Positions 49,423 to 57,704 of a DNA stretch of 64,000 nucleotides are shown piece by piece. Below the pieces are notes generated by a model that was given only the letters and a program-made list of their open reading frames with translations, ran no database searches and had not been told where the DNA came from. The translations under genes and the position numbers were made by a program. Position 1 is the first letter of the stretch. Each line of letters opens with the position of its first letter. The stretch comes from Streptomyces collinus Tu 365 (lineage in GTDB: Bacteria > Actinomycetota > Actinomycetes > Streptomycetales > Streptomycetaceae). The stretch is from the NCBI RefSeq assembly GCF_000444875.1, contig NC_021985.1, forward strand, positions 5,042,170 to 5,106,169, in the 5' to 3' direction.

Positions 49423-49878
49423 ATGGCGGAGAACAACCCGCTCAAGATCCACAACCTCCGTCCCGCCCCGGGCGCCAAGACCGCCAAGACCCGTGTGGGT
49501 CGTGGTGAGGCGTCGAAGGGTAAGACGGCCGGTCGTGGTACCAAGGGCACGAAGGCCCGTTACCAGGTTCCGGAGCGCTTCGAGGGTGGGCAGATGCCCC
49601 TCCACATGCGCCTCCCGAAGCTGAAGGGCTTCAAGAACCCCTTCAAGGTCGAGTTCCAGGTCGTGAACCTCGACAAGCTGGCCGCGCTGTACCCCGAGGG
49701 TGGCGAGGTCACCGTCGAGGGCCTGGTGGCCAAGGGTGCCGTTCGCAAGAACAGCCTCGTCAAGGTCCTCGGCCAGGGCGAGATCACCGTGGCGCTGCAG
49801 GTGACGGTGGACGCCGTCTCCGGCTCCGCCAAGGAGAAGATCACCGCCGCCGGCGGTACGGTCACCGAGCTCGTCTGA
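49423..49878 (+). CDS. rplO: 50S ribosomal protein L15
   Basis: This 151-residue L15 has a Gly-rich N-terminal extension (KTRVGRGEASKGKTAGRGTK) that penetrates the 50S subunit. It is 2 nt after rpmD and the last ribosomal gene before secY. Confidence 0.97.
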   Translation: MAENNPLKIHNLRPAPGAKTAKTRVGRGEASKGKTAGRGTKGTKARYQVPERFEGGQMPLHMRLPKLKGFKNPFKVEFQVVNLDKLAALYPEGGEVTVEGLVAKGAVRKNSLVKVLGQGEITVALQVTVDAVSGSAKEKITAAGGTVTELV

Positions 49879-49913
49879 GTCTCTCGGACGCCTCGATGAC
49901 GTGAACGATCCCG

Positions 49914-49947
49914 ACCGGGGATACCCCACAAAAGGGGTATCCCCGGT
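49914..49947 (+). terminator. Strong hairpin between rplO and secY
   Basis: A perfect 14-bp stem (49914-49927 with 49934-49947) has an ACAAAA loop. The remaining gap to secY contains a TAAGGT hexamer (49978-49983) that could be the -10 of a secY-adk promoter. Confidence 0.75.
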
Positions 49948-50111
49948 TGGTCGTTCCTAGGGCAGCGGTCCCGCAGGTAAGGTGGCCTGCACTGCCCACT
50001 TTCACAGGATGCCCCCATGGGGCACTCTGAGCGGCAGTTGGCCGTTAGTCATTCGTCGAACCTCAAGACCGTCACCCTTGACGCAGTTGCGCGGGGGTCG
50101 CAGGAGGCACC

Positions 50112-51425
50112 GTGCTCACCGCGTTCGCCCGGGCGTTCAGGACGCCCGACCTGCGTAAGAAGCTGCTCTTCACGCTGGCCATCATCGTGGTGTACCGGGT
50201 CGGTACCCACGTCCCGATCCCCGGCGTGGACTACAAGGCAGTCCAGCAGTGCATGGACGAGGCGTCCGCCAACCAGGGCCTCTTCGGACTGGTCAACATG
50301 TTCAGCGGTGGCGCGCTTCTGCAGATCACGATTTTCGCGCTCGGCATCATGCCGTACATCACGGCCAGCATCATCCTTCAGCTGCTGACCGTGGTCATCC
50401 CGCGCCTGGAAGCCCTCAAGAAGGAGGGCCAGGCGGGTACCGCGAAGATCACGCAGTACACCCGTTACCTGACGGTGGCGCTGGCCATCCTCCAGGGAAC
50501 CGGCCTGGTGGCCACCGCGCGCAGCGGCGCGCTGTTCAGCGGCTGCCCCGTCGCCGGCCAGATCGTCCCCGACCAGGCGATCTTCACCACCATCACCATG
50601 GTCATCTGCATGACCGCCGGTACGGCCGTCGTCATGTGGCTCGGTGAGCTGATCACCGACCGCGGCATCGGCAACGGCATGTCGATCCTGATGTTCATCT
50701 CGATCGCCGCCACCTTCCCGTCCGCCCTGTGGGCCATCAAGAAGCAGGGCACGCTGGCCGGCGGCTGGATCGAGTTCGGCACCGTGATCCTGGTCGGCCT
50801 GGTCATGGTCGCGCTCGTGGTCTTCGTCGAGCAGGCCCAGCGCCGCATCCCGGTGCAGTACGCGAAGCGCATGATCGGCCGCCGTTCCTACGGCGGTACG
50901 TCCACGTACATCCCGCTCAAGGTGAACCAGGCGGGTGTGATTCCCGTCATTTTCGCCTCGTCGCTGCTCTACATTCCGGCGCTCGTCGCGCAGTTCGCCG
51001 GGGGCAAGTCGGGCTGGAAGACCTGGGTCGAGCAGAACCTGACCAAGGGCGATCACCCGATTTACATCACGATGTACTTCTTGCTCATCGTGTTCTTCGC
51101 GTTCTTCTACGTGGCGATCTCCTTCAACCCCGAGGAAGTCGCCGACAACATGAAGAAGTATGGTGGCTTCATCCCGGGCATCCGGGCTGGCCGACCGACC
51201 GCTGAGTACCTCAGCTACGTGCTCAACCGGATCACCTGGCCGGGTTCGCTGTATCTGGGTCTGATCGCTCTCGTACCGACAATGGCGTTGGTCGGCTTCG
51301 GGGCAAGCCAGAACTTCCCCTTCGGCGGGACCAGCATCCTCATCATCGTGGGTGTCGGCCTGGAGACGGTGAAGCAGATCGAGAGCCAGCTCCAGCAGCG
51401 CAATTACGAAGGGTTCCTCCGCTGA
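50112..51425 (+). CDS. secY: Protein translocase subunit SecY
   Basis: This 437-residue polytopic channel protein has about ten transmembrane helices, the plug/early region FGLVNMFSGGALLQITIFAL and the cytoplasmic loop RRSYGGTSTYIPLKVNQAGV. It starts at GTG 50112 with CAGGAGG upstream and its stop overlaps adk. It partners SecE (13720-14004). Confidence 0.97.
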   Translation: MLTAFARAFRTPDLRKKLLFTLAIIVVYRVGTHVPIPGVDYKAVQQCMDEASANQGLFGLVNMFSGGALLQITIFALGIMPYITASIILQLLTVVIPRLEALKKEGQAGTAKITQYTRYLTVALAILQGTGLVATARSGALFSGCPVAGQIVPDQAIFTTITMVICMTAGTAVVMWLGELITDRGIGNGMSILMFISIAATFPSALWAIKKQGTLAGGWIEFGTVILVGLVMVALVVFVEQAQRRIPVQYAKRMIGRRSYGGTSTYIPLKVNQAGVIPVIFASSLLYIPALVAQFAGGKSGWKTWVEQNLTKGDHPIYITMYFLLIVFFAFFYVAISFNPEEVADNMKKYGGFIPGIRAGRPTAEYLSYVLNRITWPGSLYLGLIALVPTMALVGFGASQNFPFGGTSILIIVGVGLETVKQIESQLQQRNYEGFLR

Positions 51426-52090
51426 TGCGTATCGTCCTCGTCGGGCCGCCGGGTGCTGGTAAGGGAACGCAAGCCGTACGGCTCGCAGAGAAGCTGTCGG
51501 TCCCGCACATCTCCACGGGCGACCTGTTCCGGGCCAACATCAGCCAGCAGACCGAGCTGGGCAAGCTCGCGAAGTCCTACATGGACGCCGGCAACCTCGT
51601 TCCCGACGAGGTGACCATCGCGATGGCCAAGGACCGCATGGAGCAGCCGGACGCCGTGGGCGGCTTCCTGCTCGACGGGTTCCCGCGCAACGTCTCGCAG
51701 GCCGAGGCGCTGGACCAGCTGCTGCAGACCGAGGGCATCACGCTGGACGCCGTCCTGGACCTGGAGGTCCCGGAGGCCGAGGTCGTCAAGCGGATCGCCG
51801 GCCGGCGCATCTGCCGCAACGACTCCTCCCACGTGTTCCACGTGACGTACAGCCCCCCGAAGCAGGAAGGCGTCTGCGACGTCTGCGGCGGCGAGCTGTA
51901 CCAGCGCGACGACGACTCCGAGGAGACCGTCCGCAAGCGCCTGGAGGTCTACCACACGCAGACCGAGCCGATCATCGACTACTACAAGTCGCAGGGCCTG
52001 GTCCGCACGATCTCCGCGCTCGGCCCGGTCGACGAGGTCACCGAGCGGGCGCTGGACGCCCTCAAGCGCGAGAAGGCCGAGAACAAGTAG
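51425..52090 (+). CDS. adk: Adenylate kinase
   Basis: This 221-residue enzyme interconverts AMP + ATP and 2 ADP. The P-loop GPPGAGKGTQ, DGFPRNVSQA and the LID domain are present. The LID has GRRICRNDSSHVFH, then VCDVCGG: one Cys, an Asp at the usual second-Cys position, and a CxxC, a variant of the four-Cys zinc site of Gram-positive enzymes. It overlaps secY by 1 nt. Confidence 0.96.
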   Translation: MRIVLVGPPGAGKGTQAVRLAEKLSVPHISTGDLFRANISQQTELGKLAKSYMDAGNLVPDEVTIAMAKDRMEQPDAVGGFLLDGFPRNVSQAEALDQLLQTEGITLDAVLDLEVPEAEVVKRIAGRRICRNDSSHVFHVTYSPPKQEGVCDVCGGELYQRDDDSEETVRKRLEVYHTQTEPIIDYYKSQGLVRTISALGPVDEVTERALDALKREKAENK

Positions 52091-52215
52091 ATCGCGGTCC
52101 CTCCGGCCGCGGCCCCCTTCCCCGGACATCCGTTCTGGGGGACTCCCGGGGTGCCGCGGCCGTAGTGTTGTGTACGTAAACCCAGCCGACGTGTGACGGA
52201 GAGCGCAGGACCCCC

Positions 52216-53052
52216 ATGGTGCAGATCAAGACCCCCGAGCAGATCGCCAAGATGCGTGCGGCGGGATTGGTCGTCGCCGCGATCCACGCGGCCACCCGGG
52301 AGGCGGCCGTGCCGGGCGCCAGCACCAGGGACCTGGACGAGGTGGCCCGCAAGGTGCTCGCCGAGAACGGCGCCAAGTCGAACTTCCTCGGCTACGGCGG
52401 CTTCCCCGCCACCATCTGCACCTCGGTCAACGACGTGGTCGTCCACGGCATCCCCTCGGAGGACGTCGTCCTGAAGGACGGCGACATCATCTCCATCGAC
52501 TGCGGCGCCATCGTCGACGGCTGGCACGGCGACGCGGCCTACACCGCGTTCGTGGGCTCCGGTCACGCCCCGGAGCTGGTCGAGCTCTCCCGGGTGACGG
52601 AGGAGTCGATGTGGGCCGGTATCGCGGCCATGAAGCAGGGCAACCGCCTGGTGGACATCTCCCGGGCGATCGAGACCTACATCCGCCGCCAGCCCAAGCC
52701 CGGCGGCGGCAAGTACGGGATCATCGAGGACTACGGCGGCCACGGCATCGGCACCGAGATGCACATGGACCCGCACCTGCTGAACTACGTGGACCGCCGG
52801 CGCGGCAAGGGCCCCAAGCTGGTCCCCGGCCTCTGCCTCGCCATCGAGCCGATGGTCTCCCTCGGCACCCCGCGCACCGAGGTCCTCGAGGACGACTGGA
52901 CGGTCATCACCACCGACGGCACCTGGTCCTCGCACTGGGAGCACTCGGTCGCGCTCACCGAGGCGGGCCCCCTGGTCCTGACGTCCCCCGACGGCGGCAG
53001 GGCGAAGCTCGCCGAGTACGGCGTCACGGCCGCTCCGGACCCGCTGGCGTGA
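52216..53052 (+). CDS. map: Methionine aminopeptidase, type I
   Basis: This 278-residue enzyme removes initiator Met. Metal ligands typical of the family are seen in the SIDCGAIVDGWHGDAAYT segment, GGHGIGTEMH, and the IEPM and EHSVALTE segments. The 3' 157 bp are duplicated downstream at 53161-53317. The ATG at 52216 has GGAGAGCGCAGGA upstream. Confidence 0.95.
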   Translation: MVQIKTPEQIAKMRAAGLVVAAIHAATREAAVPGASTRDLDEVARKVLAENGAKSNFLGYGGFPATICTSVNDVVVHGIPSEDVVLKDGDIISIDCGAIVDGWHGDAAYTAFVGSGHAPELVELSRVTEESMWAGIAAMKQGNRLVDISRAIETYIRRQPKPGGGKYGIIEDYGGHGIGTEMHMDPHLLNYVDRRRGKGPKLVPGLCLAIEPMVSLGTPRTEVLEDDWTVITTDGTWSSHWEHSVALTEAGPLVLTSPDGGRAKLAEYGVTAAPDPLA

Positions 53053-53160
53053 GGTCGGGCCCAGGCCGGGTCCGCCGGTCGGAGGCCGGCGCAGCCGCTC
53101 GAAGCCTGTGAGGCGCCCCGGCGCCGATCCCGCGAGAGGGGCGTGGAAGATCGGTCGACC

Positions 53161-53317
53161 GGACGGTCATCACCACCGACGGCACCTGGTCCTCGCACTG
53201 GGAGCACTCGGTCGCGCTCACCGAGGCGGGCCCCCTGGTCCTGACGTCCCCCGACGGCGGCAGGGCGAAGCTCGCCGAGTACGGCGTCACGGCCGCTCCC
53301 GACCCGCTGGCATGAGG
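53161..53317 (+). pseudogene. Duplicated 3' end of map
   Basis: These 157 bp repeat 52898-53054 of map, including the stop codon, with only two differences. Both are synonymous in the map frame (CCG to CCC for Pro, GCG to GCA for Ala). No start codon or ribosome site drives it. The intervening 106 bp (53055-53160) are not duplicated. The 425-nt map-infA gap thus holds this fragment and the infA promoter. Confidence 0.93.
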
Positions 53318-53345
53318 ATCTCCCTCACGGGGCAGACTTCCCCGA

Positions 53346-53375
53346 TTCGTTTTTCCGAGTGCCCTGACGTAGACT
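53346..53375 (+). promoter_or_regulatory. Candidate infA promoter
   Basis: TTCGTT (53346-53351) and TAGACT (53370-53375) have an 18-bp spacer and would start transcription near 53382, about 96 nt before infA. Confidence 0.5.
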
Positions 53376-53477
53376 GACTCGTCGGCTCTCGTGCACCCGC
53401 ATGTCCGCATGCGCTCGCACCCGCCCCTCGGGGCGGGTCAGAGAGTCGATCAAGGTAGTCGATTCGAAGGGCGAAGC

Positions 53478-53699
53478 GTGGCCAAGAAGCAAGGTGCCAT
53501 CGAGATCGAGGGCACTGTCGTCGAGTCTCTGCCGAACGCCATGTTCAAGGTCGAGCTCCAGAACGGCCACCAGGTCCTGGCACACATCAGCGGCAAGATG
53601 CGTATGCACTACATCCGCATCCTCCCTGACGACCGGGTCGTGGTGGAGCTGTCTCCTTACGACCTGACGCGTGGCCGGATCGTCTACCGCTACAAGTAG
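53478..53699 (+). CDS. infA: Translation initiation factor IF-1
   Basis: This 73-residue S1/OB-fold protein blocks the A site during initiation. The GTG at 53478 gives MAKKQGAIEIEGTVVESLPN, with GAAGGG upstream. Longer frames into the leader are not family-like. Confidence 0.97.
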   Translation: MAKKQGAIEIEGTVVESLPNAMFKVELQNGHQVLAHISGKMRMHYIRILPDDRVVVELSPYDLTRGRIVYRYK

Positions 53700-53757
53700 A
53701 TCTTGCCCGCGCCCCGGGCCTCCCGGAGCGATGGCACTGACCCGGAGAACCTCACCA

Positions 53758-53871
53758 ATGAAGGTCAAGCCGAGCGTCAAGAAGATCTGCGACAAGTGCA
53801 GGGTGATCCGCCGTCACGGTCGGGTCATGGTCATCTGCGAGAACCCGCGCCACAAGCAGCGCCAGGGCTGA
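53758..53871 (+). CDS. rpmJ: 50S ribosomal protein L36, zinc-binding form
   Basis: This 37-residue L36 reads MKVKPSVKKICDKCRVIRRH and onward. Cys11, Cys14, Cys27 and His32 form the zinc site (C+ form). It lies 58 nt after infA. Confidence 0.97.
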   Translation: MKVKPSVKKICDKCRVIRRHGRVMVICENPRHKQRQG

Positions 53872-54060
53872 CGCACGACCGATCCCTCTGCACTCCTCGC
53901 AGAGTTTCGCGCGACGCAAGCTGAATTTGTTCATACGCAGAACCCGAGCCCCTGGGCTCGACACCCCCGGTTCGGAGGCCGGGGACCCGGTTCGTACCTG
54001 GTACGGCGGCCGGGAACCGGTTCTGTGGAAGACCTCCGAAGATTCACCAGGAGCCATTGA

Positions 54061-54441
54061 ATGGCACGCGTTTCCGGTGTTGACATCCCGCGCGAAAAGC
54101 GCGTGGAGGTCGCCCTCACCTACGTGTTCGGCATCGGCCGGACGCTCTCCCAGCTGACGCTGGCCGAGACCGGTATCGACCCGAACACCCGCGTCCGTGA
54201 TCTGACCGAAGAGCAGCTGGTCGCGATCCGCGAGTACGTCGACAACAACATCAAGACCGAGGGTGACCTCCGTCGCGAGATCCAGGCCGACATCCGCCGC
54301 AAGGTCGAGATCGGCTGCTACCAGGGTCTCCGTCACCGTCGCGGTCTGCCCGTCCGCGGTCAGCGCACCAGCACGAACGCCCGCACCCGCAAGGGCCCGC
54401 GTCGCGCCATCGCCGGCAAGAAGAAGCCGGGCAAGAAGTAG
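54061..54441 (+). CDS. rpsM: 30S ribosomal protein S13
   Basis: This 126-residue S13 has an H2TH-type core and basic tail (RKGPRRAIAGKKKPGKK). The 189-nt leader contains a CTCTGC/GCAGAG hairpin (53886-53904) and a CGACAC-CCCCGG/CCGGGG hairpin loosely like the rpsL/rpsJ element. Confidence 0.97.
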   Translation: MARVSGVDIPREKRVEVALTYVFGIGRTLSQLTLAETGIDPNTRVRDLTEEQLVAIREYVDNNIKTEGDLRREIQADIRRKVEIGCYQGLRHRRGLPVRGQRTSTNARTRKGPRRAIAGKKKPGKK

Positions 54442-54511
54442 TCCTCAGCGGACAACGCTTCATCAGCGGTCTTCGCTGTAGGACCGACCACCTCCCCGTA
54501 GGAGTTTGTAG

Positions 54512-54916
54512 ATGCCCCCCAAGGGTCGTCAGGGCGCTGCCAAGAAGGTGCGCCGCAAGGAAAAGAAGAACGTCGCTCACGGCCACGCGCACATCAAGAG
54601 CACGTTCAACAACACGATCGTCTCGATCACGGACCCGTCCGGCAACGTGATCTCCTGGGCCTCCGCCGGCCACGTCGGCTTCAAGGGCTCCCGGAAGTCC
54701 ACGCCGTTCGCCGCGCAGATGGCCGCCGAGTCGGCTGCCCGCCGCGCCCAGGAGCACGGCATGCGCAAGGTCGACGTGTTCGTGAAGGGCCCGGGTTCCG
54801 GTCGTGAGACCGCGATCCGCTCCCTGCAGGCCACGGGTCTCGAGGTCGGCTCCATCCAGGACGTCACCCCGACCCCGCACAACGGCTGCCGCCCGCCGAA
54901 GCGCCGTCGCGTCTGA
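54512..54916 (+). CDS. rpsK: 30S ribosomal protein S11
   Basis: This 134-residue S11 is a platform protein. Residues from HGHAHIKSTFNNTIVSITDP through VTPTPHNGCRPPKRRRV are typical. It is in the alpha operon between rpsM and rpoA. Confidence 0.97.
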   Translation: MPPKGRQGAAKKVRRKEKKNVAHGHAHIKSTFNNTIVSITDPSGNVISWASAGHVGFKGSRKSTPFAAQMAAESAARRAQEHGMRKVDVFVKGPGSGRETAIRSLQATGLEVGSIQDVTPTPHNGCRPPKRRRV

Positions 54917-55065
54917 CGCGTCGCCTTCGCGGCCTCGGTGTTCGGGCGGTACGGCTCCTTCGGGTCGTGCCGCCCGTACCCTTGCAGTACCCGCACTTCT
55001 CATGGGTGCGGATTCCGTCGGGCGTCAAATAGCGGGCGTCCACGAATGAAGGATCTGATCCACAC

Positions 55066-56088
55066 ATGCTGATCGCTCAGCGTCCCTCGTTGACCGAAGA
55101 GGTCGTCGACGAGTTCCGCTCCCGGTTCGTGATCGAGCCGCTGGAGCCGGGCTTCGGCTACACCCTCGGCAACTCCCTCCGCCGTACCCTCCTCTCCTCG
55201 ATCCCCGGTGCCGCTGTCACCAGCATCCGGATCGACGGCGTGCTGCACGAGTTCACCACCGTGCCGGGCGTCAAGGAGGACGTCACCGACCTGATCCTCA
55301 ACATCAAGCAGCTGGTCGTCTCCTCGGAGCACGACGAGCCGGTCGTGATGTACCTGCGCAAGCAGGGCCCGGGTCTGGTCACCGCCGCCGACATCGCGCC
55401 CCCGGCCGGTGTCGAGGTCCACAACCCCGACCTGGTCCTCGCCACGCTCAACGGCAAGGGCAAGCTGGAGATGGAGCTGACCGTCGAGCGCGGTCGCGGC
55501 TACGTCTCCGCCGTGCAGAACAAGCAGGTGGGCCAGGAGATCGGCCGTATCCCGGTCGACTCCATCTACAGCCCGGTGCTCAAGGTCACGTACAAGGTCG
55601 AGGCCACCCGTGTCGAGCAGCGCACCGACTTCGACAAGCTGATCGTCGACGTCGAGACGAAGCAGGCCATGCGTCCCCGTGACGCCATGGCGTCGGCCGG
55701 CAAGACCCTGGTCGAGCTGTTCGGTCTCGCCCGCGAGCTGAACATCGACGCCGAGGGCATCGACATGGGCCCGTCCCCGACGGACGCCGCCCTGGCCGCT
55801 GACCTGGCGCTGCCGATCGAGGAGCTGGAGCTCACCGTTCGGTCGTACAACTGCCTCAAGCGCGAGGGCATCCACTCCGTGGGTGAGCTCGTCGCCCGCT
55901 CCGAGGCCGACCTGCTCGACATCCGCAACTTCGGTGCGAAGTCGATCGACGAGGTCAAGGCGAAGCTGGCCGGCATGGGCCTGGCCCTCAAGGACAGCCC
56001 GCCCGGATTCGACCCGACCGCCGCGGCGGACGCCTTCGGCGCCGACGACGACGCGGACGCCGGTTTCGTCGAGACCGAGCAGTACTGA
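55066..56088 (+). CDS. rpoA: RNA polymerase alpha subunit
   Basis: This 340-residue protein has an N-terminal dimerisation domain (PLEPGFGYTLGNSLRRTLLS) and the C-terminal DNA/activator-binding domain (LTVRSYNCLKREGIHSVGEL and onward). An acidic tail (DDDADAGFVETEQ) follows. It has a 149-nt leader from rpsK. Confidence 0.97.
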   Translation: MLIAQRPSLTEEVVDEFRSRFVIEPLEPGFGYTLGNSLRRTLLSSIPGAAVTSIRIDGVLHEFTTVPGVKEDVTDLILNIKQLVVSSEHDEPVVMYLRKQGPGLVTAADIAPPAGVEVHNPDLVLATLNGKGKLEMELTVERGRGYVSAVQNKQVGQEIGRIPVDSIYSPVLKVTYKVEATRVEQRTDFDKLIVDVETKQAMRPRDAMASAGKTLVELFGLARELNIDAEGIDMGPSPTDAALAADLALPIEELELTVRSYNCLKREGIHSVGELVARSEADLLDIRNFGAKSIDEVKAKLAGMGLALKDSPPGFDPTAAADAFGADDDADAGFVETEQY

Positions 56089-56111
56089 GCGCTCCGCGAG
56101 GAGAGGTAGTA

Positions 56112-56172
56112 CTGCGGCTGCGCGCCGGCTGTGGCCGGTCGCGCAGTTCCCCGCGCCCCTTCGGGGGCGCGG
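56112..56172. repeat. Streptomyces intergenic repeat with UUCG-type hairpin
   Basis: The segment includes GTCGCGCAGTTCCCCGCGCC and the stem CCGCGCCCC-TTCG-GGGGCGCGG (56151-56172). I recognise the GCGCAGTTCCCCGCGCCCC core as a common dispersed intergenic element in Streptomyces genomes. It is preceded by an imperfect inverted GCGGCTGCGCGC region. Here it sits inside the rpoA-rplQ gap. Confidence 0.65.
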
Positions 56173-56279
56173 ACCCTCCGGGATCGAACGTGAACCCCGG
56201 ATCTCCGACGAGCAACCGCTCGCTCGGATACTGACCTCGGTACCTGACACGGCCGGGGCAGACACACAGGAGAAGAACC

Positions 56280-56774
56280 ATGCCGAAGCCCACCAAGGGT
56301 GCCCGTCTGGGCGGCAGCGCCGCGCACGAGAAGCTGCTCCTCGCGAACCTCGCGAAGTCGCTCTTCGAGCACGGCCGCATCACCACCACCGAGGCGAAGG
56401 CCCGCCGCCTGCGCCCGTACGCCGAGCGTCTGGTCACCAAGGCGAAGAAGGGCGACCTTCACAACCGCCGTCAGGTGCTCCAGGTCATCACGGACAAGAG
56501 CATCGTCCACACGCTCTTCACCGAGATCGGCCCGCGGTACGAGAACCGTCCCGGTGGCTACACCCGCATCACCAAGATCGGTAACCGCCGTGGCGACAAC
56601 GCGCCCATGGCCGTCATCGAGCTGGTCGAGGCGCTGACGGTGCAGCAGAAGGCCGTGGGTGAGGCCGAGGCCGCCACCAAGCGCGCGGTCAAGGAGGCGG
56701 ACGAGACCAAGGTCGAGGAGACCAAGGCCGAGGACGCCGCCGAGGCTCCGGCCGAGGAGTCCAAGGACGCCTGA
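56280..56774 (+). CDS. rplQ: 50S ribosomal protein L17
   Basis: This 164-residue L17 has the core MPKPTKGARLGGSAAHEKLL through GDNAPMAVIELVE (about 120 residues). A C-terminal extension rich in Glu/Ala/Lys (ETKVEETKAEDAAEAPAEES) is typical of actinobacteria. ACAGGAG lies upstream. Confidence 0.97.
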   Translation: MPKPTKGARLGGSAAHEKLLLANLAKSLFEHGRITTTEAKARRLRPYAERLVTKAKKGDLHNRRQVLQVITDKSIVHTLFTEIGPRYENRPGGYTRITKIGNRRGDNAPMAVIELVEALTVQQKAVGEAEAATKRAVKEADETKVEETKAEDAAEAPAEESKDA

Positions 56775-56791
56775 GGCTCTGCCTGACGCTG

Positions 56792-56827
56792 GAAAGCGGG
56801 CTCGCCCTTCGGGGCGGGCCCGCTTTC
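56792..56827 (+). terminator. Terminator after rplQ
   Basis: A 16-bp stem (56792-56807 with 56812-56827, one G-T pair) closes on a TTCG tetraloop, 17 nt after rplQ. Read-through to truA is possible because truA has no obvious separate promoter. Confidence 0.8.
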
Positions 56828-56849
56828 GCGTACTGAGAGGATCCGATCT

Positions 56850-57701
56850 GTGAGTGAAGTACAGCCCGGTCATGTCCGCGTCCGCCTCGACCTGTCCTAC
56901 GACGGCTCGGGCTTCCACGGCTGGGCCAAGCAGGCCGGCGGCAAGCGGACCGTGCAGGGCGACATCGAGGACGCCCTGCGCACGGTGACGCGGTCCAAGG
57001 AGACGTACGAGCTGACCGTGGCCGGGCGGACCGACGCCGGTGTGCACGCGCGCGGCCAGGTGGCGCACGTCGACCTGCCCGCCGAGCTGTGGGCCGAGCA
57101 CCGCGAGAAGCTGCTCAAGCGGCTGGCCGGGCGGCTCGCCAAGGACGTGCGGGTGTGGCGGCTGAGCGAGGCGCCGGACGGCTTCAACGCGCGTTTCTCG
57201 GCGATCTGGCGGCGCTACGCCTACCGGGTCACCGACAACCCCGGCGGTGTGGACCCGCTGCTGCGCGGCCATGTGCTGTGGCACGACTGGCCGCTCGACG
57301 TGGACGCCATGAACGAGGCCGCGCGGGCGCTGCTGGGGGAGCACGACTTCGCCGCGTACTGCAAGCGGCGCGAGGGCGCGACGACGATCCGCACGCTCCA
57401 GGAGCTGAGCCTGGTGCGCGGCGGCGACGGCGTGGTCACCGCCACGGTCCGGGCGGACGCGTTCTGCCACAACATGGTGCGCTCGCTGATCGGCGCGCTG
57501 CTGTTCGTGGGGGACGGGCACCGCGGGCCCGAGTGGCCCGGGAAGGTGCTGGCCGCGGGGGTGCGGGACTCCGCCGTGCACGTCGTGCGCCCGCACGGGC
57601 TGACCCTGGAGGAGGTCGGCTACCCCGCCGACGACCTGCTGGCCGCCCGGAACAGGGAGGCCAGGAACAAGCGGTCGCTGCCGTCGGCGGGCTGCTGCTG
57701 A
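56850..57701 (+). CDS. truA: tRNA pseudouridine(38-40) synthase
   Basis: This 283-residue enzyme modifies the anticodon stem-loop of tRNAs. RVRLDLSYDGSGFHGWAKQA and the catalytic Asp in AGRTDAGVHARGQVAHVDLP are clear. It starts at GTG 56850 with GAGAGGA upstream and ends 3 nt from the convergent gene. Confidence 0.96.
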   Translation: MSEVQPGHVRVRLDLSYDGSGFHGWAKQAGGKRTVQGDIEDALRTVTRSKETYELTVAGRTDAGVHARGQVAHVDLPAELWAEHREKLLKRLAGRLAKDVRVWRLSEAPDGFNARFSAIWRRYAYRVTDNPGGVDPLLRGHVLWHDWPLDVDAMNEAARALLGEHDFAAYCKRREGATTIRTLQELSLVRGGDGVVTATVRADAFCHNMVRSLIGALLFVGDGHRGPEWPGKVLAAGVRDSAVHVVRPHGLTLEEVGYPADDLLAARNREARNKRSLPSAGCC

Positions 57702-57704
57702 GCG

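Noticed and set aside
53108..53377. An 89-codon gene over the duplicated map fragment
   Set aside because: The frame is not the map frame and has no ribosome site; the DNA is better explained as a duplicated 3' end.
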